From Streptomyces cellulosae (lineage in GTDB: Bacteria > Actinomycetota > Actinomycetes > Streptomycetales > Streptomycetaceae): DNA of 64,000 nucleotides. A program made the position numbers and the translations under genes. Under the pieces are notes generated by a model. That model was not told the DNA's origin. It was given only the letters and a program-made list of their open reading frames with translations, and did no database searches. The stretch covers positions 217,195 to 281,194 of the forward strand of contig BNBH01000008.1 in the NCBI GenBank assembly GCA_014655195.1, in the 5' to 3' direction. Shown one piece after another: positions 1-7,621 of this stretch. Positions within the stretch are counted from its first letter, which is position 1. Every line of letters starts with the position of its first letter.

Positions 1-867
1 GCCGGGGCCGACGCGGCGGGCGGCCTCGTCCAGCGGGACGCGCCAGTCGACGCCGACGACGTCCGCGCCGGCCTCGCCCATCAGCCCGAGCAGTTCGCCG
101 GTGCCTACGCCGAAGTGGATGCGCGGCACCTCGTAGGAGGCGACCGCGTCGAACACCTTCGCCGACGCGGGCAGCACCGAGCGGCGGTAGTCGGCGGGGG
201 CGAGCGCGCCGGCCCAGGAGTCGAAGAGCTGCACGGCCGAGGCGCCGGCCTCGATCTGCACCTTCAGGAACGCCGCCGTGATGTCCGCGAGCCGGTCCAG
301 CAGGTCCGCCCACAGCTCAGGATCGCCGTACATCATCGCCTTGGCGTTCTCGTACGTGCGGGACGGGCCGCCCTCGACGAGGTAGCTGGCGAGGGTGAAG
401 GGGGCGCCCGCGAAACCGATCAGCGGGGTGGCGCCCAGCTCCCGGGTCAGCATCCCGATCGCCTCGGTGACGTAGGGGACGTCCTCGGGGGTCAGGTCGC
501 GCAGCCGGTCGAGGTCGGCGCGGGTGCGCACCGGCCGCTCGACGACCGGGCCGACGCCCGGCTTGATGTCGAGGTCGATGCCGATGGCCTTGAGGGGCAC
601 GACGATGTCGCTGAAGTAGATGGCCGCGTCGACCTGGTGGCGGCGCACCGGCTGGAGCGTGATCTCGGTGACCAGGTCGGGGCGCATGCAGGAGTCGAGC
701 ATGCCGATGCCCTCGCGCACCTTGCGGTACTCCGGCAGGGAGCGCCCGGCCTGCCGCATGAACCACACCGGGGTGTGCGGCACCGGCTCACGCCGGCACG
801 CCTTGAGGAAGGCACTGTCGTACGTCGAAGTCGGCTGGCTGCCCGTCGGGCTCACGTTGGCGCTCAC
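1..867 (-). CDS. hemE: Uroporphyrinogen decarboxylase, 3' end outside the window
   Basis: HemE decarboxylates the four acetate side chains of uroporphyrinogen III to give coproporphyrinogen III in cytoplasmic heme biosynthesis. The 289 codons present contain the hallmark N-terminal block [16 protein letters not shown], the [15 protein letters not shown] segment and the [17 protein letters not shown] block. About 60-70 C-terminal residues of the usual ~355 are missing because the window ends. The start is taken as the GTG at 867-865 (MSANVSPTG); a second in-frame GTG at 855 is possible and no good ribosome site separates them. It is divergent from the DUF3000 gene. Identity is secure; the start is uncertain. 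Confidence 0.95.
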   Translation of the reverse strand, partial: MSANVSPTGSQPTSTYDSAFLKACRREPVPHTPVWFMRQAGRSLPEYRKVREGIGMLDSCMRPDLVTEITLQPVRRHQVDAAIYFSDIVVPLKAIGIDLDIKPGVGPVVERPVRTRADLDRLRDLTPEDVPYVTEAIGMLTRELGATPLIGFAGAPFTLASYLVEGGPSRTYENAKAMMYGDPELWADLLDRLADITAAFLKVQIEAGASAVQLFDSWAGALAPADYRRSVLPASAKVFDAVASYEVPRIHFGVGTGELLGLMGEAGADVVGVDWRVPLDEAARRVGPG

Positions 868-1016
868 ACCGGCAAGTCTCGCATGACGCCGCGACGGCGC
901 GGCCCGCCGGGGAGCCCTGACCGCGGGGAGCGGGGGCGCGCGGCGGGGGTACGGCGTGATCCGGACACCCCCGGACGGCACGGGTGTCCCTCCCTGCGCC
1001 GACGGCCCGTTCCGCT

Positions 1017-1029
1017 TAATCTTCCCCGC
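1017..1029 (+). promoter_or_regulatory. Leaderless-type promoter of the DUF3000 gene
   Basis: TAATCT at 1017-1022 matches the actinobacterial TANNNT -10 element. Seven bases separate it from the ATG at 1030, so transcription would begin at or within a base of the start codon. There is no Shine-Dalgarno sequence upstream of that ATG. This is inferred from spacing; no clear -35 was seen. Confidence 0.5.
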
Positions 1030-1704
1030 ATGGCTGCGGCTCAGGGACGACTGTCGGACGGCGCTGGCGGAATGGACGAATCCAAGGAGGCTGGGAGCAC
1101 CACCGGACCCGGGGGCGCACCCCCGCCGCCCTTCCGGAGCGCTGTCGACGCGCTGCGCGGCGCGCGGCTGCGGCCGCAGATCGAGGTCGAGCCCACCCCC
1201 GCGCCGAAACGCCTCGCTCCGTACGCGTACGCGCTGGAGGCGGCGGTCGTGGACGGCGAGGAGGATCTCGCCGACGGCCGTCTGGTGCTGCTGTACGACC
1301 CTGCCGGGCACGACGCCTGGCACGGCACGTTCCGGCTGGTGACCCTGGTGCGCGCGGAGCTGGAGCCGGAGATGGCGGCGGACCCGCTGCTGCCGGACGT
1401 GTGCTGGTCCTGGCTGACGGGTGCGCTCACCGCGCGCGGGCTGGCGTTCGGCGAGCCGAGCGGGACGGTGACGCGGGCGAGCTCCCACTACTTCGGCGGG
1501 CTGTCCGAGCGGCCCGCCGCCTCGCAGATCGAGATCCGCGCCTCGTGGACGCCCCGGGAGGGGCTCGGCGGGGTGCCGGACACGGCGACCCATCTGGTCG
1601 CCTGGTGCGATCTGCTCGCGCAGGTGGCGGGGCTGCCGCCGGCCGCGCCCGGCGACGCGTCGGTGGTGACGCTGCCGCAGCGGCGGGGGCCGCAGTCGCG
1701 CTGA
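1030..1704 (+). CDS. DUF3000 family protein
   Basis: A 224-residue protein of unknown function belonging to the actinobacterial DUF3000 family, which is usually found beside hemE. After a flexible Gly/Pro-rich N-terminus (about residues 1-40) comes the conserved body: [49 protein letters not shown], the WSWLTGAL segment and [14 protein letters not shown] and [14 protein letters not shown] blocks. No signal peptide or membrane segment is visible, so it should be cytoplasmic. The ATG start at 1030 is supported by a -10 hexamer placed for leaderless transcription. The conserved neighbourhood hints at a housekeeping role, but no activity can be assigned. Confidence 0.85.
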   Translation: MAAAQGRLSDGAGGMDESKEAGSTTGPGGAPPPPFRSAVDALRGARLRPQIEVEPTPAPKRLAPYAYALEAAVVDGEEDLADGRLVLLYDPAGHDAWHGTFRLVTLVRAELEPEMAADPLLPDVCWSWLTGALTARGLAFGEPSGTVTRASSHYFGGLSERPAASQIEIRASWTPREGLGGVPDTATHLVAWCDLLAQVAGLPPAAPGDASVVTLPQRRGPQSR

Positions 1705-2021
1705 CACCCTCGCCGGGTCGGATTTCGGCCAGTCGTGGCGACGACCGCCCGGGATGTCCCGTTCCAAACCTCACGGGCGCCTCATTGGCCGTCACTTTGT
1801 CGATACGGCCACATTCGGAAGCGTTTCGCCGCGGACCGAAACCGTTCGATCTTCGAATGATCGATCGTGCGTCCGAATTGCCCGGATTGTTACTCACCAG
1901 ATCGTGATCATTTCCTAAAGGACTTCAGGTTTGCTGCCGAAGACGACTGTGACCTTGAAAGCACGGTTCGTCCCGGCTTCACCCCCACGAGCCGGCCCCG
2001 TCCCGCACCCCAGGAGGCCTG
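1705..2021. other. Intergenic leader upstream of the NarL-type regulator
   Basis: 317 bases without a credible gene and noticeably richer in A+T than the flanking genes, as expected for a promoter region. It contains short inverted repeats, for example TCCTAAAGGA at 1914-1923 and TTCGATCTTCGAA near 1846. The last bases hold a strong ribosome site (AGGAGG, about 2011-2016). No clear -35/-10 pair could be fixed. Confidence 0.4.
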
Positions 2022-2684
2022 GTGTCCGTTCTCCTCGAGCAGCCCTCAAGCCTGGTCGCCTACCGCCCGAACAAGCCGACCGCCATGGTGGTCGTGGCCG
2101 ACCCCCGCGTCCGTTCCACCGTCACCCGCCATCTGTGGGCGCTCGGTGTGCGCGATGTGATCGAGGCCTCGTCCGTCGCGGAGGCTCGTCCCCGCATCGG
2201 CAACCCCCGCGACATCTGCGTCGCCGAAGTCCATCTGCCGGATGGCTCCGGCCTCACCCTTCTCTCCGAGACCCGCGCGGCGGGCTGGCCCAACGGCCTC
2301 GCCCTCTCGGCCGCCGACGACATCGGCGCCGTGCGCAACGCCCTCGCCGGCGGCGTGAAGGGCTACGTCGTCACCGGCACCCGCACCAACCTCGGGCTCC
2401 CCACCCGTCCCGGTGCGGCCCCCATCGGCGCGGCGGCCGCCCGCCTGCACCGTCGTCCCCCGGGCGCCCCGAGCCACCCGGGTGGCTACCGCGAGCTGTC
2501 CGGCCGTGAGGTCGAGGTGCTGCGGCTGGTTGCGGAGGGCCAGTCGAACAAGGCGATCGGCGTCTCGATGGGCCTGTCCGCGTTGACCGTGAAGAGCCAC
2601 CTCGCGCGTATCGCGCGGAAGCTCGGCACGGGGGACCGGGCGGGGATGGTGGCGGTGGCGCTGCGCACCGGAATCATCCACTGA
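2022..2684 (+). CDS. LuxR/NarL-family response regulator with atypical receiver
   Basis: A 220-residue cytoplasmic transcription factor. Residues about 20-120 fold like a CheY-type receiver and residues about 155-215 form a GerE/LuxR helix-turn-helix (ELSGREVEVLRLVAEGQSN, then AIGVSMGLSALTVKSHLARI). The receiver is unusual: the place of the phospho-accepting Asp is Glu69 (ICVAEVHLPDG), and the acidic pair near the N-terminus is reduced to one Asp (VVVADP). The conserved Lys is kept (GVKGYV). No sensor kinase lies next to it. GTG 2022 follows AGGAGG with good spacing. A perfect 17-bp terminator follows. Phosphorylation-independent activity is an inference. Confidence 0.9.
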   Translation: MSVLLEQPSSLVAYRPNKPTAMVVVADPRVRSTVTRHLWALGVRDVIEASSVAEARPRIGNPRDICVAEVHLPDGSGLTLLSETRAAGWPNGLALSAADDIGAVRNALAGGVKGYVVTGTRTNLGLPTRPGAAPIGAAAARLHRRPPGAPSHPGGYRELSGREVEVLRLVAEGQSNKAIGVSMGLSALTVKSHLARIARKLGTGDRAGMVAVALRTGIIH

Positions 2685-2710
2685 TCACTCCTTCCCGACC
2701 GTCCCCGTCC

Positions 2711-2754
2711 CCACCCGCGCCCGCCGATGCCCCCGCGTCGGCGGGCGCGGGTGG
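2711..2754 (+). terminator. Perfect hairpin terminator after the NarL-type regulator
   Basis: Arms 2711-2727 and 2738-2754 are perfectly complementary (17 bp) around a 10-nt loop. There is no U-tract, as is common for Streptomyces terminators. It lies 26 nt after the stop codon. Confidence 0.75.
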
Positions 2755-2757
2755 TAG

Positions 2758-2788
2758 GTGGCTGATCGCGCAGTTCCCCGCGCCCCTT
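2758..2788 (+). repeat. Dispersed 31-bp intergenic repeat, copy 1
   Basis: One of three copies of a 31-bp element in this window, with core CAGTTCCCCGCGCCCCTT and upstream GTGGCTGA. The other copies are at 2881-2911 and, inverted, at 32128-32158. It sits just after a transcription terminator. The core GTTCCCCGCGCCCC is familiar from many Streptomyces intergenic regions (recollection). Confidence 0.75.
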
Positions 2789-2880
2789 AAGGGCGCCTCC
2801 GCAGCGGCGGGCAGTCGTGCCGCCGGGGACGGCACGGGTGGGCACGGCGGCACCCGTGCAACGCCGGGTGCGGGACCTCC
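2789..2880. other. Spacer with GC-rich inverted repeats between two 31-bp repeat copies
   Basis: This short stretch between the two repeat copies contains overlapping inverted repeats such as GTGCCGCC...GGCACGG and GTGGGCACGG...CCCGTGC. No gene is supported. With the flanking repeats it makes up most of the 358-bp gap before rnd. Confidence 0.4.
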
Positions 2881-2911
2881 GTGGCTGAGCGCGAAGTTCC
2901 CCGCGCCCCTT
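2881..2911 (+). repeat. Dispersed 31-bp intergenic repeat, copy 2
   Basis: Same orientation as copy 1 and identical to it except for a few bases near the middle (GAGCGCGAAGTTCC in place of GATCGCGCAGTTCC). Finding two copies 123 bp apart in one gap suggests local duplication or repeated insertion. Confidence 0.75.
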
Positions 2912-3030
2912 GGGGGTGTGCATGCGCCGGTGTCTGGAGGCTCACCCTCCTTCGCCCGGCCGGCGGCCTGTTTTCGCTGGTCGGCGGGCTCACCCCCCGG
3001 AGGGGCGGGCCGGGCCCCGGCCCGTGCGGA

Positions 3031-3042
3031 TACTCTTGACAG
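3031..3042 (+). promoter_or_regulatory. Leaderless-type promoter of rnd
   Basis: TACTCT at 3031-3036 fits TANNNT and is followed by exactly six bases before the GTG at 3043. The mRNA would therefore start at the initiation codon. No ribosome-binding site is present. Confidence 0.5.
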
Positions 3043-4332
3043 GTGACCGACGCCCACGACACCGCAGCAGACAGTTCACTGCGCACCACCGGAGGCGCCC
3101 CTCCGGACGACGGCGGATCCTCTGCTGCACAGGCGCCGATCCCCCTGCTGGAGCCCCGCGAGGGCATCCCGCCCGTGGTGGCCGACGAGGCCGCCCTCGC
3201 CGAGGTGGTCGCCGCCTTCGCCGCGGGCCGCGGCCCCGTCGCCGTGGACGCCGAGCGCGCCTCCGGCTACCGCTACGGTCAGCGCGCCTACCTCGTCCAG
3301 CTCCGCCGCGAGGGCGCGGGCACGGCCCTGATCGACCCGGTCGCCTGCCCCGACCTCTCCGCCCTGAGCGAGGCGCTGTCCGGCGTCGAGTGGGTGCTGC
3401 ACGCCGCCACCCAGGACCTGCCCTGTCTGCGCGAGATAGGTATGGTGCCGACGCGGCTCTTCGACACCGAGCTGGCGGGCCGGCTGGCCGGGTTCCCCCG
3501 GGTCGGCCTCGGCGCGATGGTCGAGAACGTGCTCGGCTACCTGCTGGAGAAGGGCCACTCCGCCGTCGACTGGTCCACCCGCCCCCTGCCCGAGCCGTGG
3601 CTGCGGTACGCCGCCCTCGACGTCGAGCTGCTGGTCGACCTGCGGGACGCCCTGGAGAAGGAGCTGGACCGGCAGGGCAAGCTGGACTGGGCGCGGCAGG
3701 AGTTCGACGCGATCGCCTCGGCGCCGCCGCCGGAGCCCCGCAAGGACCCCTGGCGCCGTACGTCCGGCATGCACAAGGTGCGCCGCCGCCGGCAGATGGC
3801 CGTCGTACGGGAGCTGTGGCAGACCCGGGACCGGATCGCCCGGCGCCGTGACGTCTCCCCCGGCAAGGTGCTGTCCGACGCGGCGATCGTCGAGGCCGCC
3901 CTCGCCATGCCGTCCAACCCGCACGCGCTGGCCGCGCTGAACGGCTTCGGACAGCGGGTCGGCCGCCGCCAGCTCGAGCAGTGGCAGGCGGCCGTCGACC
4001 GGGCGAAGGCGCTGAGCGAGGACCGGCTGCCCCAGCCGGGCCAGCCGGTGACCGGTCCCCCGCCGCCGCGCGCCTGGGCCGACAAGGACCCGGCGGCCGC
4101 GGCCCGGCTGTCGGCCGCGCGGGCGGGCGTGACCGCGCTCGCGGAGCAGCTGAACATGCCCGCGGAGAACCTGATCACGCCGGACACCGTGCGCCGGGTC
4201 TGCTGGGAGCCGCCGTCCCCCGCCACGGCCGAGTCGGTCGCCGCGGCCCTGACCGCGCACGGCGCCCGCCCCTGGCAGGTCGAGCAGGTCACCCCGCTCC
4301 TGGTCACCGCCCTGACCGCCGGACCCGCCTGA
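3043..4332 (+). CDS. rnd: Ribonuclease D family 3'-5' exonuclease
   Basis: A 429-residue RNase D-like protein for 3' trimming of structured RNA. Residues about 50-210 are the DEDD exonuclease domain: VAVDAERASGYRYGQRAYLVQL (ExoI Asp-x-Glu), then VLHAATQDLPCL (ExoII), then WLRYAALDVELLVDL (ExoIII, Tyr/Asp). Residues about 235-310 form an HRDC domain (VVRELWQTRDRIARRRDVSPGKVL). A further C-terminal HRDC-like region follows. The N-terminal ~35 residues are low complexity. GTG 3043 is chosen because of the leaderless-type -10 element. The gene converges on the downstream sugar-transport operon with only 38 bp between stops. Confidence 0.93.
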   Translation: MTDAHDTAADSSLRTTGGAPPDDGGSSAAQAPIPLLEPREGIPPVVADEAALAEVVAAFAAGRGPVAVDAERASGYRYGQRAYLVQLRREGAGTALIDPVACPDLSALSEALSGVEWVLHAATQDLPCLREIGMVPTRLFDTELAGRLAGFPRVGLGAMVENVLGYLLEKGHSAVDWSTRPLPEPWLRYAALDVELLVDLRDALEKELDRQGKLDWARQEFDAIASAPPPEPRKDPWRRTSGMHKVRRRRQMAVVRELWQTRDRIARRRDVSPGKVLSDAAIVEAALAMPSNPHALAALNGFGQRVGRRQLEQWQAAVDRAKALSEDRLPQPGQPVTGPPPPRAWADKDPAAAARLSAARAGVTALAEQLNMPAENLITPDTVRRVCWEPPSPATAESVAAALTAHGARPWQVEQVTPLLVTALTAGPA

Positions 4333-4353
4333 CCCACGTCGTCCACGTCTTCC

Positions 4354-4387
4354 ACTTCGTCGCCCCTCTTCTACTTCGTCGCCCCTC
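4354..4387. repeat. Direct 15-bp repeat across the end of the permease gene
   Basis: ACTTCGTCGCCCCTC occurs at 4354-4368 and again at 4373-4387, 19 bp apart. The second copy encodes the last residues and stop of the minus-strand permease gene; the first lies just past the stop. This looks like a small slippage duplication in the convergent gap after rnd. Confidence 0.7.
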
Positions 4388-5201
4388 GCATGAAGCCGTT
4401 GTAGAGGAACCGCTGCAGGAACAGGAAGACGATCAGCGTGGGCAGGATGACCAGGATCGTGCCCGCCGAGATCGTCTCCCAGTGCGCCCCGAAGGGGCCC
4501 TTGAAGCGGAACAGGGACGTCGAGATCACGCCAAGGTCCTCGGAGGGCATGTAGAGGAAGGGGATGTAGAAGTCGTTGTAGACGTTGATCCCCTTCACGA
4601 TGACCACCGTGGCGATCGCCGGCTTCAGCAGCGGCAGGATGACCTTGCGGTAGACGGTGAACGCGTTCGCGCCGTCCAGGCGGGCCGCCTCGTCCAGGGA
4701 GACCGGGATGGAGCGGATGAACTGCAGGAAGATGTAGATCGACACGATGTCGGTGCCCATGTAGAGGGCGATGGGCGCCCAGAGGCTGTCGAACATGCCG
4801 AGGCTGTCGACGATCTGGAAGGTCGCGACCTGGGTGGTCACCCCGGGCACCAGCGCGGCCAGCAGGAACAGCGCCACCACCAGTTTCCGGAAGCGGAAAC
4901 GGAAGCGGTCGACGGCGTACGCGGTCATCGAGCCGATGAGGATGGTGCCGCCGACGGCGACGACGAGGACGACCGCCGTGTTGGCGAAGGCGGACAGCAT
5001 CTGCCCGTCGCGGAACGCGGTCAGGTAGTTGGCGAAGTTCAGCGGGTCGTCGGGCAGGGCGAGCGCGCCGCTGCCGTTCGCCATCTCGCGGGAGGTCTTC
5101 AGCGAGGTCAGCAGCACCACCGCGAGGGGCAGCAGCACGACCAGGGCAGCGGTGATCAGCGACAGGTGCACCAGGGCGCGGGCCACGGCACGGCGGGTCA
5201 T
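4371..5201 (-). CDS. ABC sugar importer permease (MalG type)
   Basis: A 276-residue inner-membrane permease of the carbohydrate-uptake CUT1 class. Six hydrophobic segments are visible, starting with an N-terminal helix (about 12-32). The cytoplasmic EAA loop that docks the ATPase reads LDEAARLDGANAF at about residue 190. The start at 5201 overlaps the end of the preceding permease gene by 4 nt (ATGA). It is the third gene of an SBP-permease-permease operon. As usual in Streptomyces no ATPase gene is present, so it probably uses the shared MsiK ATPase. The beta-mannosidase next door suggests a manno-oligosaccharide substrate (inference). Confidence 0.92.
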   Translation of the reverse strand: MTRRAVARALVHLSLITAALVVLLPLAVVLLTSLKTSREMANGSGALALPDDPLNFANYLTAFRDGQMLSAFANTAVVLVVAVGGTILIGSMTAYAVDRFRFRFRKLVVALFLLAALVPGVTTQVATFQIVDSLGMFDSLWAPIALYMGTDIVSIYIFLQFIRSIPVSLDEAARLDGANAFTVYRKVILPLLKPAIATVVIVKGINVYNDFYIPFLYMPSEDLGVISTSLFRFKGPFGAHWETISAGTILVILPTLIVFLFLQRFLYNGFMRGATK

Positions 5202-6151
5202 ACCAGGTCCACCTTCTCGTCGGGGACGATGCGCCGCTGCACCCAGGTGACCGCCAGGACGATCAGCAGCAGCACGACGGCGGCCGCCGAGGCGAGCCCC
5301 GTCTTGTTGAACTGGAAGGCCAGCTTCACGGTCTGGATGACGAACGTCTCCGTGCCGGTGGCGCCGCCGGTCATGATGTACGGGATCTCGAAGACCGACA
5401 GCGAGCCGGAGACGGACAGGATCACGCTGAGGCTCAGCACGGGCCGGATGCCGGGCGCGATGATGTACCGGAACTGCTGCCAGCGGCTCGCCCCGTCGAT
5501 CTCGGCCGCCTCGTACAGCTCGCCGGGGATGGACTGGATCGCGCCCAGGAACAGGACGAAGTTGAGGCCGAGGTAGCGCCAGACGGAGACGCCGGCGAGC
5601 GAGGTGTTCGCGGAGAACGGCGTGCCCAGCCAGGCGTGGTCGCTCTCCACGCCGAGCAGGCGCAGCACGGAGTCGAGGGTGCCGCCGTCCTGGAAGAAGT
5701 AGAGGAAGACGAAGCCGATCGCCACCCCGTTGATCAGGTACGGGAAGAACAGCACGCCCTTGAAGAAGTTCCGGAAGCGGGCGTCGAAGCTGAGGACCGT
5801 GGCGAAGTACAGGGCGAGGACGATCTGCACCACGGACGCGACCAGGTAGTAGCCGCTGACCAGGAACACCTCGAACAGCTCGGAGCGGGTGAGGAGTTCG
5901 GTGTAGTTCTCGGCGCCGGTCCAGTTCAGCTCCGGGCTCACGCCGTCCCAGTCGGTGAAGCTGTACGCGACCATGTTGGCGATCGGCGCGTAGGTGAAGG
6001 TCAGCAGAAGGGCGAGCGGGACGGCGAGGAACAGCCAGGGGGTGACGCGGGCCCGCCGCCGGGTGCGGCGGGCGGCGGGCTCCGTACGTCCGGGGGCCAA
6101 GGGCGCGGCCGGGACGTCCGGCCGCGCCGCCTTGCGGGTGGTGTCGGTCAT
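5198..6151 (-). CDS. ABC sugar importer permease (MalF type)
   Basis: A 317-residue CUT1 permease. After a basic N-terminus (about residues 1-40) there are six membrane segments, beginning WLFLAVPLALLLTFTYAPI, and an EAA loop, LYEAAEIDGASRWQQF, at about residue 215. It should pair with the following MalG-type subunit. ATG 6151 overlaps the stop of the binding-protein gene by one base (TGATG) and the gene's own end overlaps the next start by 4 nt, so the three genes are translationally coupled. Confidence 0.92.
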   Translation of the reverse strand: MTDTTRKAARPDVPAAPLAPGRTEPAARRTRRRARVTPWLFLAVPLALLLTFTYAPIANMVAYSFTDWDGVSPELNWTGAENYTELLTRSELFEVFLVSGYYLVASVVQIVLALYFATVLSFDARFRNFFKGVLFFPYLINGVAIGFVFLYFFQDGGTLDSVLRLLGVESDHAWLGTPFSANTSLAGVSVWRYLGLNFVLFLGAIQSIPGELYEAAEIDGASRWQQFRYIIAPGIRPVLSLSVILSVSGSLSVFEIPYIMTGGATGTETFVIQTVKLAFQFNKTGLASAAAVVLLLIVLAVTWVQRRIVPDEKVDLV

Positions 6152-7470
6152 CACGACCCCAGCGCGTCGCGTGCCTCGGCCCAGCGCTCGCCGAGGCCGG
6201 CGAGGTGGTCGTCGAGGCTGCCCTTGCGGGCGCCGCGGGCGAGATCGACGAGCTCCTGGCGGTAGTCGGGCTTGAAGATGCCGACCTCCGAGGAGTTGTC
6301 GATGGACTTGACCTCGGCGCCCTTGCTGTCGTCGAGGTCGAGCAGCTTCACGCCCGCCTCCTGGTAGGGAGTGAGGATGTCGGGCAGCGGGGCGTCCTTC
6401 AGCGGGGACAGCGCCAGATTGGCCTCGGCGTAGCCGGACTTGTCGGTGAACCAGTCGATCCAGGCGCGCGCCGCCTGCTTGTTGTCGGAGTTGACGTTGA
6501 CGGCCTGCTGGTAGTCGGGGGACGCGACCGCGCAGAAGACGCCGTTCTTCTGCGCGGGGAACGGCATGAAGCCGATGTCGGCGGGGTCGGCGCCCGCCTG
6601 CTTGGCGGCGTCCCGCATCTGCACGACCGCCCAGGAACCCAGCCACATGGTGGCGATCTCGCCCTTGGCGAGGCGGGGCTTGGACGCCTCCCAGTTGGTG
6701 GTGGTCGGGTCCTTCTCGGCGAGTCCGCCGCGCACGATGTCGTACAGCAGGGTGTCGCCCACGCGCAGGTCGGCTCCCTCGGCCCACGGGTCGCCCTCGG
6801 CGAGCTTGGTCGTCGCCTTCGTGTCGCAGCTGACGGAGCCGTTGACGTTGGTCCACTGGGTCAGCGGCCACATGTCCTTGAAGTTGGTGTAGTACGGCAC
6901 CGCGCCGGTCTTCGCCTTGACGGCCTTGAGCGCGTCGAGGAACTCGGCGGGCGTGGTGGGCCAGTCGGTGACGCCGGCCCGGGCCCAGACCTTCTTGTTG
7001 TAGACGAAGCCGGGGACGACGCCGATGGGGCTCTGGCCGTAGACCTTGCCGTCGACGGTGGAGTAGTCGGTGAAGCGGTACTCGGCGGAGCGCTCCTTCC
7101 GCGTGCCGAGCGACGCGAAGAACTTCGGGTAGTCCTTCTTCTCGATGACCGCGGGGATCATCAGGACGTCGCCGTAGTTCTCCGTGTTCATGCGGATCTT
7201 GACCTCGCCCTCGTAGTCGGTGAGGCCCTCGAACTTCACCGTCACGCCGGGGTAGGTCTTGTTGAACTCGGCCGCGTACTTCTTCATGGTGCCGTCCTGC
7301 ACCAGGTCGGTGCGGTGGGTGAGGACGGTGATGGAGCCCTTGACCTGGGACGGGTCGTCGGGGGCCTCGGCGTCCGCGCCCGTCGCGGAACCCCCCGAAC
7401 CGGTGCAGGCGGAGGCCAGCAGGGCGACGGCGGCGGCGATCGATCCGGCGAGTGCTGTGCGGCGGTTCAT
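6151..7470 (-). CDS. Sugar-binding lipoprotein of ABC importer
   Basis: An extracellular solute-binding protein (family 1, about 439 residues) tethered by a lipid anchor. The N-terminus MNRRTALAGSIAAAVALLASAC is a lipoprotein signal with Cys at about residue 22, followed by a Gly/Ser linker. The body has typical family segments (ITVLTHRTDLVQDGTMKKYA, WARAGVTDWPTTPAEFLDAL, GEIATMWLGSWAV). ATG 7470 is preferred over GTG 7476 because GGAG lies nine bases before the ATG but only three before the GTG. It is first in the operon and divergent from the beta-mannosidase, so the substrate is probably a manno-oligosaccharide (inference). Confidence 0.92.
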   Translation of the reverse strand: MNRRTALAGSIAAAVALLASACTGSGGSATGADAEAPDDPSQVKGSITVLTHRTDLVQDGTMKKYAAEFNKTYPGVTVKFEGLTDYEGEVKIRMNTENYGDVLMIPAVIEKKDYPKFFASLGTRKERSAEYRFTDYSTVDGKVYGQSPIGVVPGFVYNKKVWARAGVTDWPTTPAEFLDALKAVKAKTGAVPYYTNFKDMWPLTQWTNVNGSVSCDTKATTKLAEGDPWAEGADLRVGDTLLYDIVRGGLAEKDPTTTNWEASKPRLAKGEIATMWLGSWAVVQMRDAAKQAGADPADIGFMPFPAQKNGVFCAVASPDYQQAVNVNSDNKQAARAWIDWFTDKSGYAEANLALSPLKDAPLPDILTPYQEAGVKLLDLDDSKGAEVKSIDNSSEVGIFKPDYRQELVDLARGARKGSLDDHLAGLGERWAEARDALGS

Positions 7471-7568
7471 GTGCACCAGCTCCGTTCACGGGGCGGACGA
7501 GCACGGGTGGGTTGGCTGGTTCGGCACTCTGACAGCCCGTCACTGAACCGGTAAAGTCTCTATTGCGC

Positions 7569-7587
7569 CAACGATACGAAAACGTTG
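7569..7587. promoter_or_regulatory. Candidate LacI-type operator in the divergent mannoside promoter
   Basis: CAACG and CGTTG face each other across nine bases (7569-7587), and the right half contains AACGTT, the usual centre of LacI-family operators. It lies in the 151-bp gap between the binding-protein gene and the beta-mannosidase. A nearby ACCGGT palindrome at 7601-7610 is an alternative. The likely binder is the LacI-type protein encoded at 10018. Confidence 0.5.
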
Positions 7588-7621
7588 CGAGCCATGACCT
7601 CAACCGGTTTAGGGAGTGTGC

